NCBI GenBank assembly: GCA_964583845.1 | Contig: CAZOXG010000019.1 | Coordinates: forward strand, 1-18,552 | From: JBAWVR01 sp964583845 | GTDB taxonomy: Bacteria > Patescibacteriota > Minisyncoccia > Phycocordibacterales > GWA1-40-21 | Length of the DNA stretch: 18,552 bases | Direction of reading: 5' to 3' | Shown: positions 13,305 through 18,552 of the stretch, in pieces | Layout of the letters: each line of letters opens with the position of its first letter | Position numbering within the stretch: the stretch's first letter is position 1 | Notes under the pieces: generated by a model | The model's database searches: none | The model's input: the letters and a program-made list of their open reading frames with translations, nothing else | Told to the model about the DNA's origin: nothing | Program-made: the position numbers and the translations under genes

Positions 13305-13340
13305 CCCATACACTTTGGAAAAAACTTTTTCAGGGAGATA

Positions 13341-13349
13341 TGCTAAAAT
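13341..13349 (+). promoter_or_regulatory. Extended -10, leaderless-type promoter of HAD gene
   Basis: TGC directly followed by TAAAAT (13344-13349), ending six bases before the ATG at 13356. No clear -35 exists at 16-18 bp, as is common for extended -10 promoters. Confidence 0.6.
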
Positions 13350-13355
13350 ATCTAC

Positions 13356-14075
13356 ATGACCAAACCAACCAAAAATGTTAGTAAAGATAGCAAAAGAAAA
13401 GTCGCCTTCTTTGACGTCGACGGCACCATATTTCGTTCCTCCCTACTCATCGAGCTAGTCGATGAATTAATTCGTGAAGATATTTTTATTAAAACCGCCC
13501 GCAATGGTTTTCGCGCGGAAAAACTGGCCTGGCTCAATCGCCAAGGACCCTACGAAGACTATATTCGTGCTGTCATAAACACCTTTATAAAAAATATTAA
13601 AAACGTTTCTTACAAAGTTTTTATGGAAGTCTGTGAAGACTTAGTCGACAAGAAAAAAGATCAAGTTTATATTTACACTCGCGATTTAATTTGTGATTTA
13701 AAAAAGAAAGGTTATTTTATTGTTGCCGTGTCGCAATCTCCAAAAGGTGCCTTGGATAAATTCTGCGCCAATCTCGGCTTTGATAAAGTTTACGGCCGTT
13801 ATTATGAGCTAGGACCCGAGGATCAATTTACTGGCAAAGTGACCGACGAACATTTGATAGAAAATAAAGCCAATATCGTAAAACGCGTGATCGAAAAAGA
13901 AAATTGCTCTCTCAAAGACTCGTATGCTGTGGGTGACACCGAAGGTGATATTCCAATGTTAGAACTAGTGGAAAATCCAATTTGTTTTAACCCAAACGCC
14001 AAACTCTACAAATACGCGAAAATTAACAAATGGCCAGTAGTGGTGGAGCGTAAAGACGTAATTTATAAGATATAA
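13356..14075 (+). CDS. HAD-superfamily phosphatase (HAD-IB, SerB-like)
   Basis: A 239-aa hydrolase of the haloacid dehalogenase superfamily. Motif I is FFDVDGT at 18-24, with nucleophile D20 and acid/base D22; motif II is VSQSPKG with S126; motif III Lys is probably K171; motif IV is VGDTEGDIPML at 192-202 (D194, D198). The helical cap between motifs I and II (about 30-115) fits subclass IB, which includes phosphoserine phosphatases and related phosphatases acting on small metabolites or lipid head groups. The substrate cannot be read from the sequence. No SD; a leaderless transcript is predicted. The first ~14 residues before the core are polar and lysine-rich. Confidence 0.88.
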   Translation: MTKPTKNVSKDSKRKVAFFDVDGTIFRSSLLIELVDELIREDIFIKTARNGFRAEKLAWLNRQGPYEDYIRAVINTFIKNIKNVSYKVFMEVCEDLVDKKKDQVYIYTRDLICDLKKKGYFIVAVSQSPKGALDKFCANLGFDKVYGRYYELGPEDQFTGKVTDEHLIENKANIVKRVIEKENCSLKDSYAVGDTEGDIPMLELVENPICFNPNAKLYKYAKINKWPVVVERKDVIYKI

Positions 14076-14101
14076 CTTACCCGCTAAAATTAACCCTCTT
14101 G

Positions 14102-14126
14102 TGTCATCCCTGCCCAGGCAGGTATC
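14102..14126. repeat. Small palindromic intergenic repeat unit
   Basis: TGTCATCC followed by CCTGCC-CA-GGCAGG (14109-14122), a perfect 6-bp-arm palindrome, then TATC. The TGTCATcC start matches the end of the inverted-repeat element at 15593-15680, so it may be a fragment or relative of that kind of dispersed repeat. Confidence 0.45.
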
Positions 14127-14190
14127 AATTTCTTAATACATCGGTAAAAAAATTGGTAAGTATAAGGAATTATTTAGGTTAAAAAGAAAT

Positions 14191-14231
14191 AACAAAGCCC
14201 GGCAGTCGCTCCGCGACTGCCGGGTTTTGTT
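14191..14231. terminator. Bidirectional intrinsic terminator after HAD gene
   Basis: A 12-bp GC-rich stem (CCCGGCAGTCGC / GCGACTGCCGGG, 14198-14224) with loop TCC, flanked by AACAAAG and TTTTGTT, so it can terminate from either side. It lies about 120 nt after the HAD stop. The loop is identical to that of the typA terminator. Confidence 0.85.
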
Positions 14232-14299
14232 ATTTTATACTGCATGTGTTAATTTAAAATAAATAGTTCTAAGCATTAAAAAAGAAAGAGGGGTTCATT

Positions 14300-14644
14300 A
14301 TGGGCATCAAAAAGGTTTCAAAACTTCCGGGAGTTAAAACCCTAAAAGGCAAAGCTGCCAAGCTTTTGAAGCAAGCCACTGAGACTGGCAAAAAAGCTGT
14401 GGAAAAGTCTGTGGCTGAGCGTAACAGAACAGAAGACCGTTCCTTTTTCTCCCCACTCTACATTGGGCCAGAATCTTCGAACCCCTTTAGGGCTGACAAA
14501 GTCAGAAAAGGCAAGCTGGTAAAGCTACCTCATGTAATGGAGCCTCCTTTCATTGACCCGGATCTTAAGCGTGAGCTCGAAGAGAGACAACGAGCACGCA
14601 ATGAAAACCGAAATCACAAAGGTGACGGAACTTACAAAAAATAA
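14300..14644 (+). CDS. Unknown small basic protein (114 aa)
   Basis: No family recognised. The N-terminal third is lysine-rich and amphipathic (KKVSKLPGVKTLKGKAAK, residues 4-21; KQATETGKKAVEKSV, 24-38), the middle contains Phe/Pro-rich segments (RSFFSPLYIGPESSNPF near 47-63), and the C-terminus is charged and probably unstructured (DLKRELEERQRARNENRNHK near 88-107). This suggests a nucleic-acid- or membrane-surface-binding protein, but that is only composition. SD AGAGGGG (14287-14293) lies 6 nt before the ATG, and a terminator follows, supporting a real gene. Confidence 0.75.
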   Translation: MGIKKVSKLPGVKTLKGKAAKLLKQATETGKKAVEKSVAERNRTEDRSFFSPLYIGPESSNPFRADKVRKGKLVKLPHVMEPPFIDPDLKRELEERQRARNENRNHKGDGTYKK

Positions 14645-14661
14645 GATTCACAACTTAACAC

Positions 14662-14696
14662 CCCCCGACACAAAATGCGGGGGTTGTTTATTTTTA
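14662..14696 (+). terminator. Intrinsic terminator of the basic 114-aa protein gene
   Basis: A 6-bp G/C stem (CCCCCG / CGGGGG), 10-nt loop, with AAC/GTT able to extend the base, then TTGTTTATTTTT. It lies 17 nt after the stop. Confidence 0.82.
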
Positions 14697-14753
14697 CTTT
14701 TGTGTTATTGTAATTTAAACAGTTCCCAAAACTCTCGAATAAGGAGACTTGAA

Positions 14754-15122
14754 ATGAAAAGCAGAGTCCACATCCTACTTCGCGCACCCGTTAACAAAAA
14801 AACCAAAGGTGAAATGAATCCAGCCATTGGTAGAAAAGAGTGTGAAATTGAAATATCTTTTCAAGACAACAGAAAAGGTTTCGTAAATGTTGACGGCCTC
14901 TTATGCTCAATACGCAAAAGTAGAAATAAGATAAAGGGTGACGATCTTGTTTTCCTCGAGGCTGACCTTCATACTGGCTCCCAAGAGGAAATCAATCATC
15001 TACGCCATCAAGGCTGGAAATTCTATAAAGCCAGTCTCGATCACTACAGCTTACCTCACCCCGAGAACCCGGTTTGGATAAATGAAACTTTGGTCCATAA
15101 GAAAAAAGATGGAGCTAATTAA
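14754..15122 (+). CDS. Unknown 122-aa protein
   Basis: Not recognised. The open frame extends upstream to 14553, across the previous gene and its terminator, but the start is set at 14754 by AAGGAGA (14741-14747) 6 nt upstream. The protein looks beta-rich in its first half (RVHILLRAPV, ECEIEISFQD, GFVNVDGLLCSI, DDLVFLEADL) and ends in a Trp/His-rich segment (HLRHQGWKFYKASLDHYS near 81-98). It is soluble with no signal peptide. It has a probable terminator of its own, so it is likely monocistronic. Function is unknown. Confidence 0.75.
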   Translation: MKSRVHILLRAPVNKKTKGEMNPAIGRKECEIEISFQDNRKGFVNVDGLLCSIRKSRNKIKGDDLVFLEADLHTGSQEEINHLRHQGWKFYKASLDHYSLPHPENPVWINETLVHKKKDGAN

Positions 15123-15161
15123 GTTCTACTACCACCTATTCTTTATTAACACCAAGACAAA

Positions 15162-15197
15162 AACTCCATGCGCATCTGCTCGTGAGGTTTTACTTTT
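15162..15197 (+). terminator. Probable imperfect terminator of the 122-aa gene
   Basis: A bulged stem between AACTCCATGCGC and GCTCGTGAGGTT with loop ATCT, followed by TTACTTTT. The 3' arm resembles that of the terminator at 15558-15590 (GCTCGTGGGGTTTTT). Moderate support only. Confidence 0.5.
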
Positions 15198-15218
15198 AAC
15201 TTTTAAGAAATATTTTTA

Positions 15219-15253
15219 TTGCAAAATAAAGTTTCTATGCTAGTCTTAGCATA
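15219..15253 (+). promoter_or_regulatory. Extended -10 promoter with overlapping palindrome
   Basis: TTGCAA (15219-15224), 16-bp spacer, TAGTCT (15241-15246) preceded by TGC. A perfect inverted repeat, TATGCTA-GTCT-TAGCATA (15236-15253), covers the -10 and runs to the expected start point. A bound repressor there would block initiation. The upstream part matches the promoter at 4535-4561. Confidence 0.6.
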
Positions 15254-15317
15254 AACAGTTTTTTAACGTTATGTAATACAGGAGGAAGTAATCACGTCAA
15301 AAACACCCTTATTCAAA

Positions 15318-15530
15318 ATGTCCGAAATTGAAGAGTGCAAAGGGAAGGTGGTCAGAAGCTTCGCAATTATGCCCCCAACTTCAGAAGATGGGAAGCCTAA
15401 CCACTTAAATAATCAGATTTTGATTGTTTTTGAAGACGACACGGTCATTCAAATCTCCCTCGACGAGAACAATCGTATTAAAGCCGGTTTCATAAAACAG
15501 TTAGATCTGAAGGAAATATTTCCGTCATGA
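15318..15530 (+). CDS. Unknown small acidic protein (70-78 aa)
   Basis: No family recognised. A compact protein with a predicted beta-hairpin core (KVVRSFAIMPP, NQILIVFEDDTVIQISLDE) and a C-terminal hydrophobic-acidic tail (IKQLDLKEIFPS). The first ATG in frame is at 15318, but the only SD, AGGAGG (15280-15285), lies 32 nt upstream. That SD is 8 nt before an in-frame ACG at 15294, which would add eight residues (start, then SKTPLFK before the Met). The true start may therefore be the ACG. Promoter, palindrome, SD and a terminator all support a real, regulated gene. Confidence 0.75.
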   Translation: MSEIEECKGKVVRSFAIMPPTSEDGKPNHLNNQILIVFEDDTVIQISLDENNRIKAGFIKQLDLKEIFPS

Positions 15531-15557
15531 AAACCGGATTTTAATCAAGTTACTAAT

Positions 15558-15590
15558 CCCGCAAGCATTCGCTCGTGGGGTTTTTCTTTT
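15558..15590 (+). terminator. Intrinsic terminator of the 70-78-aa gene
   Basis: A 9-position stem (CCCGCAAGC / GCTCGTGGG, one G-U and one mismatch), loop ATTC, then GTTTTTCTTTT. It lies 27 nt after the stop. Confidence 0.78.
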
Positions 15591-15592
15591 CC

Positions 15593-15680
15593 CTGTCATT
15601 CTGAGCTTTGCGAAGGACCCAGTATTTAAAAGATTCTACTCGATAGGAAGATGGATCCTTCACTGCGTTCAGGATGACAG
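15593..15680. repeat. Inverted-repeat element (REP/MITE-like), 88 bp
   Basis: The ends are inverted repeats of about 28 bp: CTGTCATTCTGAGC...GAAGGACCC at the left and, in reverse complement, CTGTCATCCTGAACG...GAAGGATCC at the right, around a ~32-bp AT-rich centre. There is no coding capacity. Sequences beginning GTCATTCTGAGC...GAAGGA are, from memory, widespread short intergenic repeats in bacteria. It sits directly after a terminator, in the gap before the typA promoter. Confidence 0.75.
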
Positions 15681-15724
15681 GCGTATGATTACAAAAATAT
15701 CTTTCCATAATATTTAGACCTGGA

Positions 15725-15753
15725 TTGACATTTAAACCTAAAAAAGGTAAAAT
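15725..15753 (+). promoter_or_regulatory. typA promoter
   Basis: TTGACA (15725-15730), 17-bp spacer, TAAAAT (15748-15753). The leader is about 55 nt and starts with a hairpin (GCCTAAAT / ATTTAGGC, 15758-15780) near the 5' end, followed by an A-rich stretch without an SD up to the ATG. Confidence 0.85.
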
Positions 15754-15815
15754 ATCCGCCTAAATTAAGAATATTTAGGCATTTATAAAAATTAACTTAT
15801 TAAAACAAAAATAGT

Positions 15816-17609
15816 ATGGAAATCAGAAATATCGCCATCATCGCTCACGTTGACCACGGCAAGACCACCCTCACTGACGCTCTAATGAAACAGAGTGGTG
15901 TTTCTGATGCTTCCGCTACTATGGATAGTAATAAAATCGAGCAAGAGCGCGGTATTACTATCTATGCCAAAAATACTTCTATCTTCTACAAGGATACTAA
16001 AATCAACATTGTAGATACTCCTGGACATGCTGATTTCGGTTCTGAAGTCGAACGTGTTCTTCGTTCTATTGATACAGTTCTTTTGGTGGTGGACGCTCAG
16101 GAAGGTCCGATGCCTCAGACTCGTTTCGTTCTAAAGAAATCTTTAGAGCTTGGTTTGAAACCAATTGTTATTATCAATAAAATTGATAAGCCAGCTGCCA
16201 ACCCAGAAAAAACCCATGAGGAAGTTTTAGAATTGTTTATGGAACTCGGCGCTGACAATGATCAGTTAGACTTCCCTGTTATCTACGCTATTGGTCGCCA
16301 AGGTGTCGCCATGAAGAATCTTACCGATGAAAGAAAAGATCTTTCTCCACTTTTGGATTTGATTTTGGAAAAAGTTCCACCAGCGTCTAATATTACCGAG
16401 ACTCATTTAGTAGCTCAGATTTTTAATCTAGCTTACGACAATTTTTTGGGTCGTATGGCAATTGCTCGCGTTTACTCTGGAAAAATCAAAGATGGTCAAA
16501 CTATTGTGGTTAAAGGTCATGGTGGTGAACCTCGCAAAACCAGAATTACTAAACTATACACTTTTTATGGTATTGCGCGTAAAGAAGTCGCAGAAGCGGA
16601 AGCTGGGGACATTGTGATGATAGCCGGTATTTCTGACGCTTATATCGGCGACACCGTTTTGGAAGCGATTGAACAACACCCGATGGAGTCTATCAGTATC
16701 GATGAACCAACTATTTCTCTAACATTTTTGGTTAATGATTCTCCTTTTGCTGGACGTGAAGGTAAATTTGTTACTGGACGTCAGATTCGTGAACGTTTAG
16801 AAAAAGAATTAGAAATTAATGTTGGTCTTAAGGTTGATTTTGATTCAGAAAACCTAAAAGTCTATGGCCGTGGTGAACTTCATATATCGATCTTGATTGA
16901 AAATATGCGTCGTGAAGGTTTTGAACTTCAAGTATCACAACCTCAGGTTATTATCAAAGAAGAAAATGGGGAAAAATTGGAACCATATGAAGAGTTGACC
17001 ATTGATGTACCTGAAGCTGTTTCTGGTGCCGTTATCGAACAGATCAACAAACGACGTGGAATCATGACCAACATGAAAGTTCACGAAAACCAAGTTCGTT
17101 TAGTTTTTGAAATACCAACTCGTGGTCTATTAGGCTATCGCGGACAATTTATGGTGGACACTAAAGGTGAAGGTATCATTTGTTCTCGCGTAATTGGTTT
17201 TAAAACATACGCTGGTGAAATCAAGAAAAAAGAAACTGGTTCAATGATCTCCATGATGCCTGGCAAAGCACTAGCTTTCGCTCTTTGGAACTTACAGGAT
17301 CGCGGAACTCTCTACGTTGGACCGGGTACTGAAGTCTATGAAGGTATGGTTGTTGGAAATACTACCAAAGGCGAAGAAATGGAAGTTAATCCTGCTAAGG
17401 GTAAGCAGCTGACTAATATGCGTCAAACTTGTTCTGATGAAGGTATCTATTTAACTCCACCAGTTACCTTATCTATTGAAAGAGGCTTGGAAGTCATGTC
17501 TGGAGATGAATATCTAGAAATTACTCCAGGTTCAGTTCGTTTGCGCAAGAAAGGATTGACCAAGACCGATCGAACTAGATTGGAAAGAAAAGTTCAGGGG
17601 GATATTTAA
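15816..17609 (+). CDS. typA: Ribosome-associated GTPase TypA/BipA
   Basis: A translational GTPase of the EF-G-like family that binds ribosomes and aids 50S assembly and stress adaptation. Of 597 aa (family usually ~600-615), the G domain shows AHVDHGKTT at 10-18 (P-loop), the switch I segment EQERGITIYAKN at 42-53, DTPGHADFGSE at 67-77, and NKID at 121-124. Domain II follows at about 200-300, then EF-G-like domains III and V, and the TypA-specific C-terminal domain (GLLGYRGQFMVDTKGEG near 445). The start is the only one matching the family N-terminus. It has a consensus promoter and a structured 5' leader, no SD, and a strong terminator, so it is monocistronic. Confidence 0.97.
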   Translation: MEIRNIAIIAHVDHGKTTLTDALMKQSGVSDASATMDSNKIEQERGITIYAKNTSIFYKDTKINIVDTPGHADFGSEVERVLRSIDTVLLVVDAQEGPMPQTRFVLKKSLELGLKPIVIINKIDKPAANPEKTHEEVLELFMELGADNDQLDFPVIYAIGRQGVAMKNLTDERKDLSPLLDLILEKVPPASNITETHLVAQIFNLAYDNFLGRMAIARVYSGKIKDGQTIVVKGHGGEPRKTRITKLYTFYGIARKEVAEAEAGDIVMIAGISDAYIGDTVLEAIEQHPMESISIDEPTISLTFLVNDSPFAGREGKFVTGRQIRERLEKELEINVGLKVDFDSENLKVYGRGELHISILIENMRREGFELQVSQPQVIIKEENGEKLEPYEELTIDVPEAVSGAVIEQINKRRGIMTNMKVHENQVRLVFEIPTRGLLGYRGQFMVDTKGEGIICSRVIGFKTYAGEIKKKETGSMISMMPGKALAFALWNLQDRGTLYVGPGTEVYEGMVVGNTTKGEEMEVNPAKGKQLTNMRQTCSDEGIYLTPPVTLSIERGLEVMSGDEYLEITPGSVRLRKKGLTKTDRTRLERKVQGDI

Positions 17610-17620
17610 TATAAAGTAAA

Positions 17621-17657
17621 TCTGGCCGGCATGCTCCGCATGCCGGCCAGATTTTTT
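17621..17657 (+). terminator. Intrinsic terminator of typA
   Basis: A perfect 14-bp stem (TCTGGCCGGCATGC / GCATGCCGGCCAGA), loop TCC, then TTTTTT. Confidence 0.93.
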
Positions 17658-17688
17658 GTATTATTATGGATTCATGCCTACTATCATA

Positions 17689-17698
17689 CCCCCCCCCC
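17689..17698. repeat. Homopolymer tract of ten C
   Basis: Ten consecutive C on the plus strand, in an AT-rich intergenic region between the typA terminator and the terminator of the 81-aa minus-strand gene. Not inside a supported gene. Confidence 0.9.
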
Positions 17699-17725
17699 GA
17701 AGCTCTATGTCAAGAATCATTATAC

Positions 17726-17755
17726 AAAAAAACAACCCCGCCGAAATGACGGGGG
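17726..17755 (-). terminator. Intrinsic terminator of the 81-aa gene
   Basis: Minus strand: CCCCG / CGGGG stem (9-nt loop), followed by TTG and a run of seven T. It lies about 20 nt after the stop. Confidence 0.8.
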
Positions 17756-17775
17756 CAAAGATACTTTCTTTCTTT

Positions 17776-18021
17776 TTAAACACAACTTTTGAACTCCCAG
17801 TTCGGAACCGAACCAAAAGCCCGGGCAGTTACCTGCGGCGACGAACCGTGATCAAAAGCTCGTACGAAATCACTCCGAACTGACAGACCGTGAAGAAAGA
17901 ACACTGCTCGGTGAATTGGATTCTGATCAAAGCATGACCTGAACCCAATAGGAGTCTCACCCCCAAATGGTTTATAAGTAACACCATTAGGAGTATTCAT
18001 TGCCGATTGAAAACCGTTCAT
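17776..18021 (-). CDS. Unknown 81-aa protein
   Basis: Not recognised. The protein has a Gly/Pro-containing N-terminus (NTPNGVTYKPFGGETPIGF near 9-27) and several Phe and Arg (RSDFVRAFDHG near 49-60), with two Cys at 30 and 80. There are no membrane segments. The frame is open up to an ATG at 18075, but I choose 18021 because GGAGG (18035-18031) lies 9 nt upstream of it. GC content and codon use resemble the other SD-led unknown genes here. It is bounded by its own promoter (18112-18085) and terminator, which together make a real gene likely despite the small size. Confidence 0.65.
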   Translation of the reverse strand: MNGFQSAMNTPNGVTYKPFGGETPIGFRSCFDQNPIHRAVFFLHGLSVRSDFVRAFDHGSSPQVTARAFGSVPNWEFKSCV

Positions 18022-18023
18022 AA

Positions 18024-18071
18024 CTAAAACCCTCCAGGATTTGTTTTTGAATAGACCAAACAACGATCCAT
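18024..18071 (-). other. Possible 15-codon upstream ORF in the leader of the 81-aa gene
   Basis: ATG at 18071 starts MDRCLVYSKTNPGGF and ends in TAG two bases before the 18021 start; the SD of the main gene lies inside its last Gly codons. Two more ATGs (18079, 18075) overlap it in the other frames (ATGAATGAATGG). The arrangement allows termination-reinitiation, but nothing shows it is translated. Confidence 0.3.
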
Positions 18072-18084
18072 TCATTCATAAGAT

Positions 18085-18112
18085 ACACTACCATTAATAT
18101 ATTGTATGTCAA
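18085..18112 (-). promoter_or_regulatory. Promoter of the 81-aa gene
   Basis: Minus strand: TTGACA (18112-18107), 16-bp spacer, TAGTGT (18090-18085) preceded by TGG, an extended -10. The predicted start of transcription falls at or beside the ATG cluster at 18079-18071. Confidence 0.65.
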
Positions 18113-18128
18113 AAAAATTTAGACAAAC

Positions 18129-18154
18129 AAAAAACACCCTTGCGGGTGTTTTTT
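18129..18154. terminator. Bidirectional terminator between RRM gene and 81-aa gene
   Basis: An 11-bp perfect stem (AAAAAACACCC / GGGTGTTTTTT) with a 4-nt loop; A/T-rich lower arms serve as U-tract in both directions. It would end the RRM transcript. A second small hairpin (AGTTTGAA / TTCAAACT, 18162-18179) overlaps the RRM stop codon. Confidence 0.85.
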
Positions 18155-18177
18155 GCTGTTAAGTTTGAAAATTCAAA

Positions 18178-18480
18178 CTAGTAACTCATTCTTGGACCGC
18201 GATTGTTGAAATCACGGCGTGGAGGACGATCGGACAACGGTTTGGCTTCGTTAACAGTCAATTTACGACCATCAAGTTCAGTACCATTCATTGAATCAAT
18301 CGCCTTCATAGCCTCGTCATCATTAGTCATGGTAACAAAACCAAAACCACGAGAACGACCAGTCATTTTGTCCTGAAGAACAGTAGCTTCTTCAACAGCT
18401 CCAAAAGATGCAAAAGCAGCCTTTAGAGAATCGTTAGTAGTGCCATAAGACAAATTACCAACGTACAATTTCTTAGCCAT
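18178..18480 (-). CDS. RRM-type RNA-binding protein
   Basis: A 100-aa protein with a single RNA recognition motif: RNP2 is LYVGNL at 5-10 and RNP1 is RGFGFVTM at 44-51, whose aromatic residues stack on RNA bases. Residues 3-80 form the RRM, and the short tail (RPPRRDFNNRGPRMSY) is Arg/Gly/Asn-rich, as in the small glycine-rich RRM proteins of cyanobacteria and other bacteria. These are often cold- or stress-related, but the target RNA here is unknown. No SD is visible before the ATG (TTTTTTTTTCGCTAA precedes it). The 72 nt upstream that remain in the window show no promoter I can support. Confidence 0.94.
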   Translation of the reverse strand: MAKKLYVGNLSYGTTNDSLKAAFASFGAVEEATVLQDKMTGRSRGFGFVTMTNDDEAMKAIDSMNGTELDGRKLTVNEAKPLSDRPPRRDFNNRGPRMSY

Positions 18481-18552
18481 TTAGCGAAAAAAAAATATCT
18501 TCTAAAAATCGATAGAAGCGACCTTCGCATGAGACTAAGAAAACTTAAATCC

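Noticed and set aside
14553..14753. N-terminal extension of the 122-aa gene
   Set aside because: It would run through the previous gene's coding end and its terminator; the SD supports the start at 14754.
17656..17883. 75-codon plus-strand frame through the C10 tract
   Set aside because: It overlaps the typA terminator, the terminator of the minus-strand gene and part of that gene, and has no SD.
1..18552. CRISPR array or transposase/integrase gene
   Set aside because: No regularly spaced direct repeats and no reading frame resembling Cas proteins, transposases or integrases were seen.

Overview
The window looks like chromosomal sequence from a small-genome bacterium, most likely a member of the Patescibacteria (CPR). 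This is an inference from gene content and style: an AT-rich background, a compact MetK, a phosphoketolase/acetate kinase pair, a LexA/Y-family polymerase pair, a DgkA-like lipid kinase, many genes without a Shine-Dalgarno (SD) site, and several short proteins I cannot assign. UGA is used as a stop (for example at the end of the first sigma factor gene), so the recoded SR1/Gracilibacteria code does not apply.

Layout. Positions 1-300, minus strand: the 5' part of a tRNA-Asn gene cut by the window edge, preceded by a broken tRNA-Asn-like copy carrying a hairpin-rich insert of about 90 nt. Positions 314-2304, plus: two consecutive sigma-70 family genes, each with its own terminator. Positions 2465-4513, plus: lexA, with a LexA-type operator inside its promoter spacer, and a Y-family DNA polymerase. 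Positions 4537-7154, plus: an unknown 114-aa protein, a translationally coupled dgkA-like/DUF4105 pair, and an unknown 250-aa protein of different base composition. Positions 7233-12687, minus: an unknown 137-aa protein, metK behind a SAM-I (S-box) riboswitch, ackA and xfp. Positions 12765-17657, plus: a receiver-domain protein, a HAD phosphatase, three unknown small genes, a small inverted-repeat element and typA/bipA. Positions 17726-18480, minus: an 81-aa unknown and an RRM-type RNA-binding protein.

Functionally, Xfp plus AckA would cleave sugar phosphates to acetyl phosphate and convert that to acetate plus ATP. LexA would repress at least itself, with the polymerase next door as a plausible partner. 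MetK supply should be feedback-controlled by SAM.

The most interesting signal is regulatory. Genes fall into two start classes. lexA, dgkA, xfp and the HAD gene have a -10 hexamer ending exactly six bases before the ATG, so their mRNAs should be leaderless. Most of the unassigned small genes, both sigma factors and the receiver protein instead have leaders, SD sites and strong individual terminators. Many promoters carry an extended -10 (TGn). Other points worth a second look are the tRNA-Asn-derived element, a possible ACG start, two operator-like palindromes upstream of unknown genes, staggered ATGs before the 81-aa gene, and unusual residues in AckA and in the DNA-contact helices of both sigma factors.
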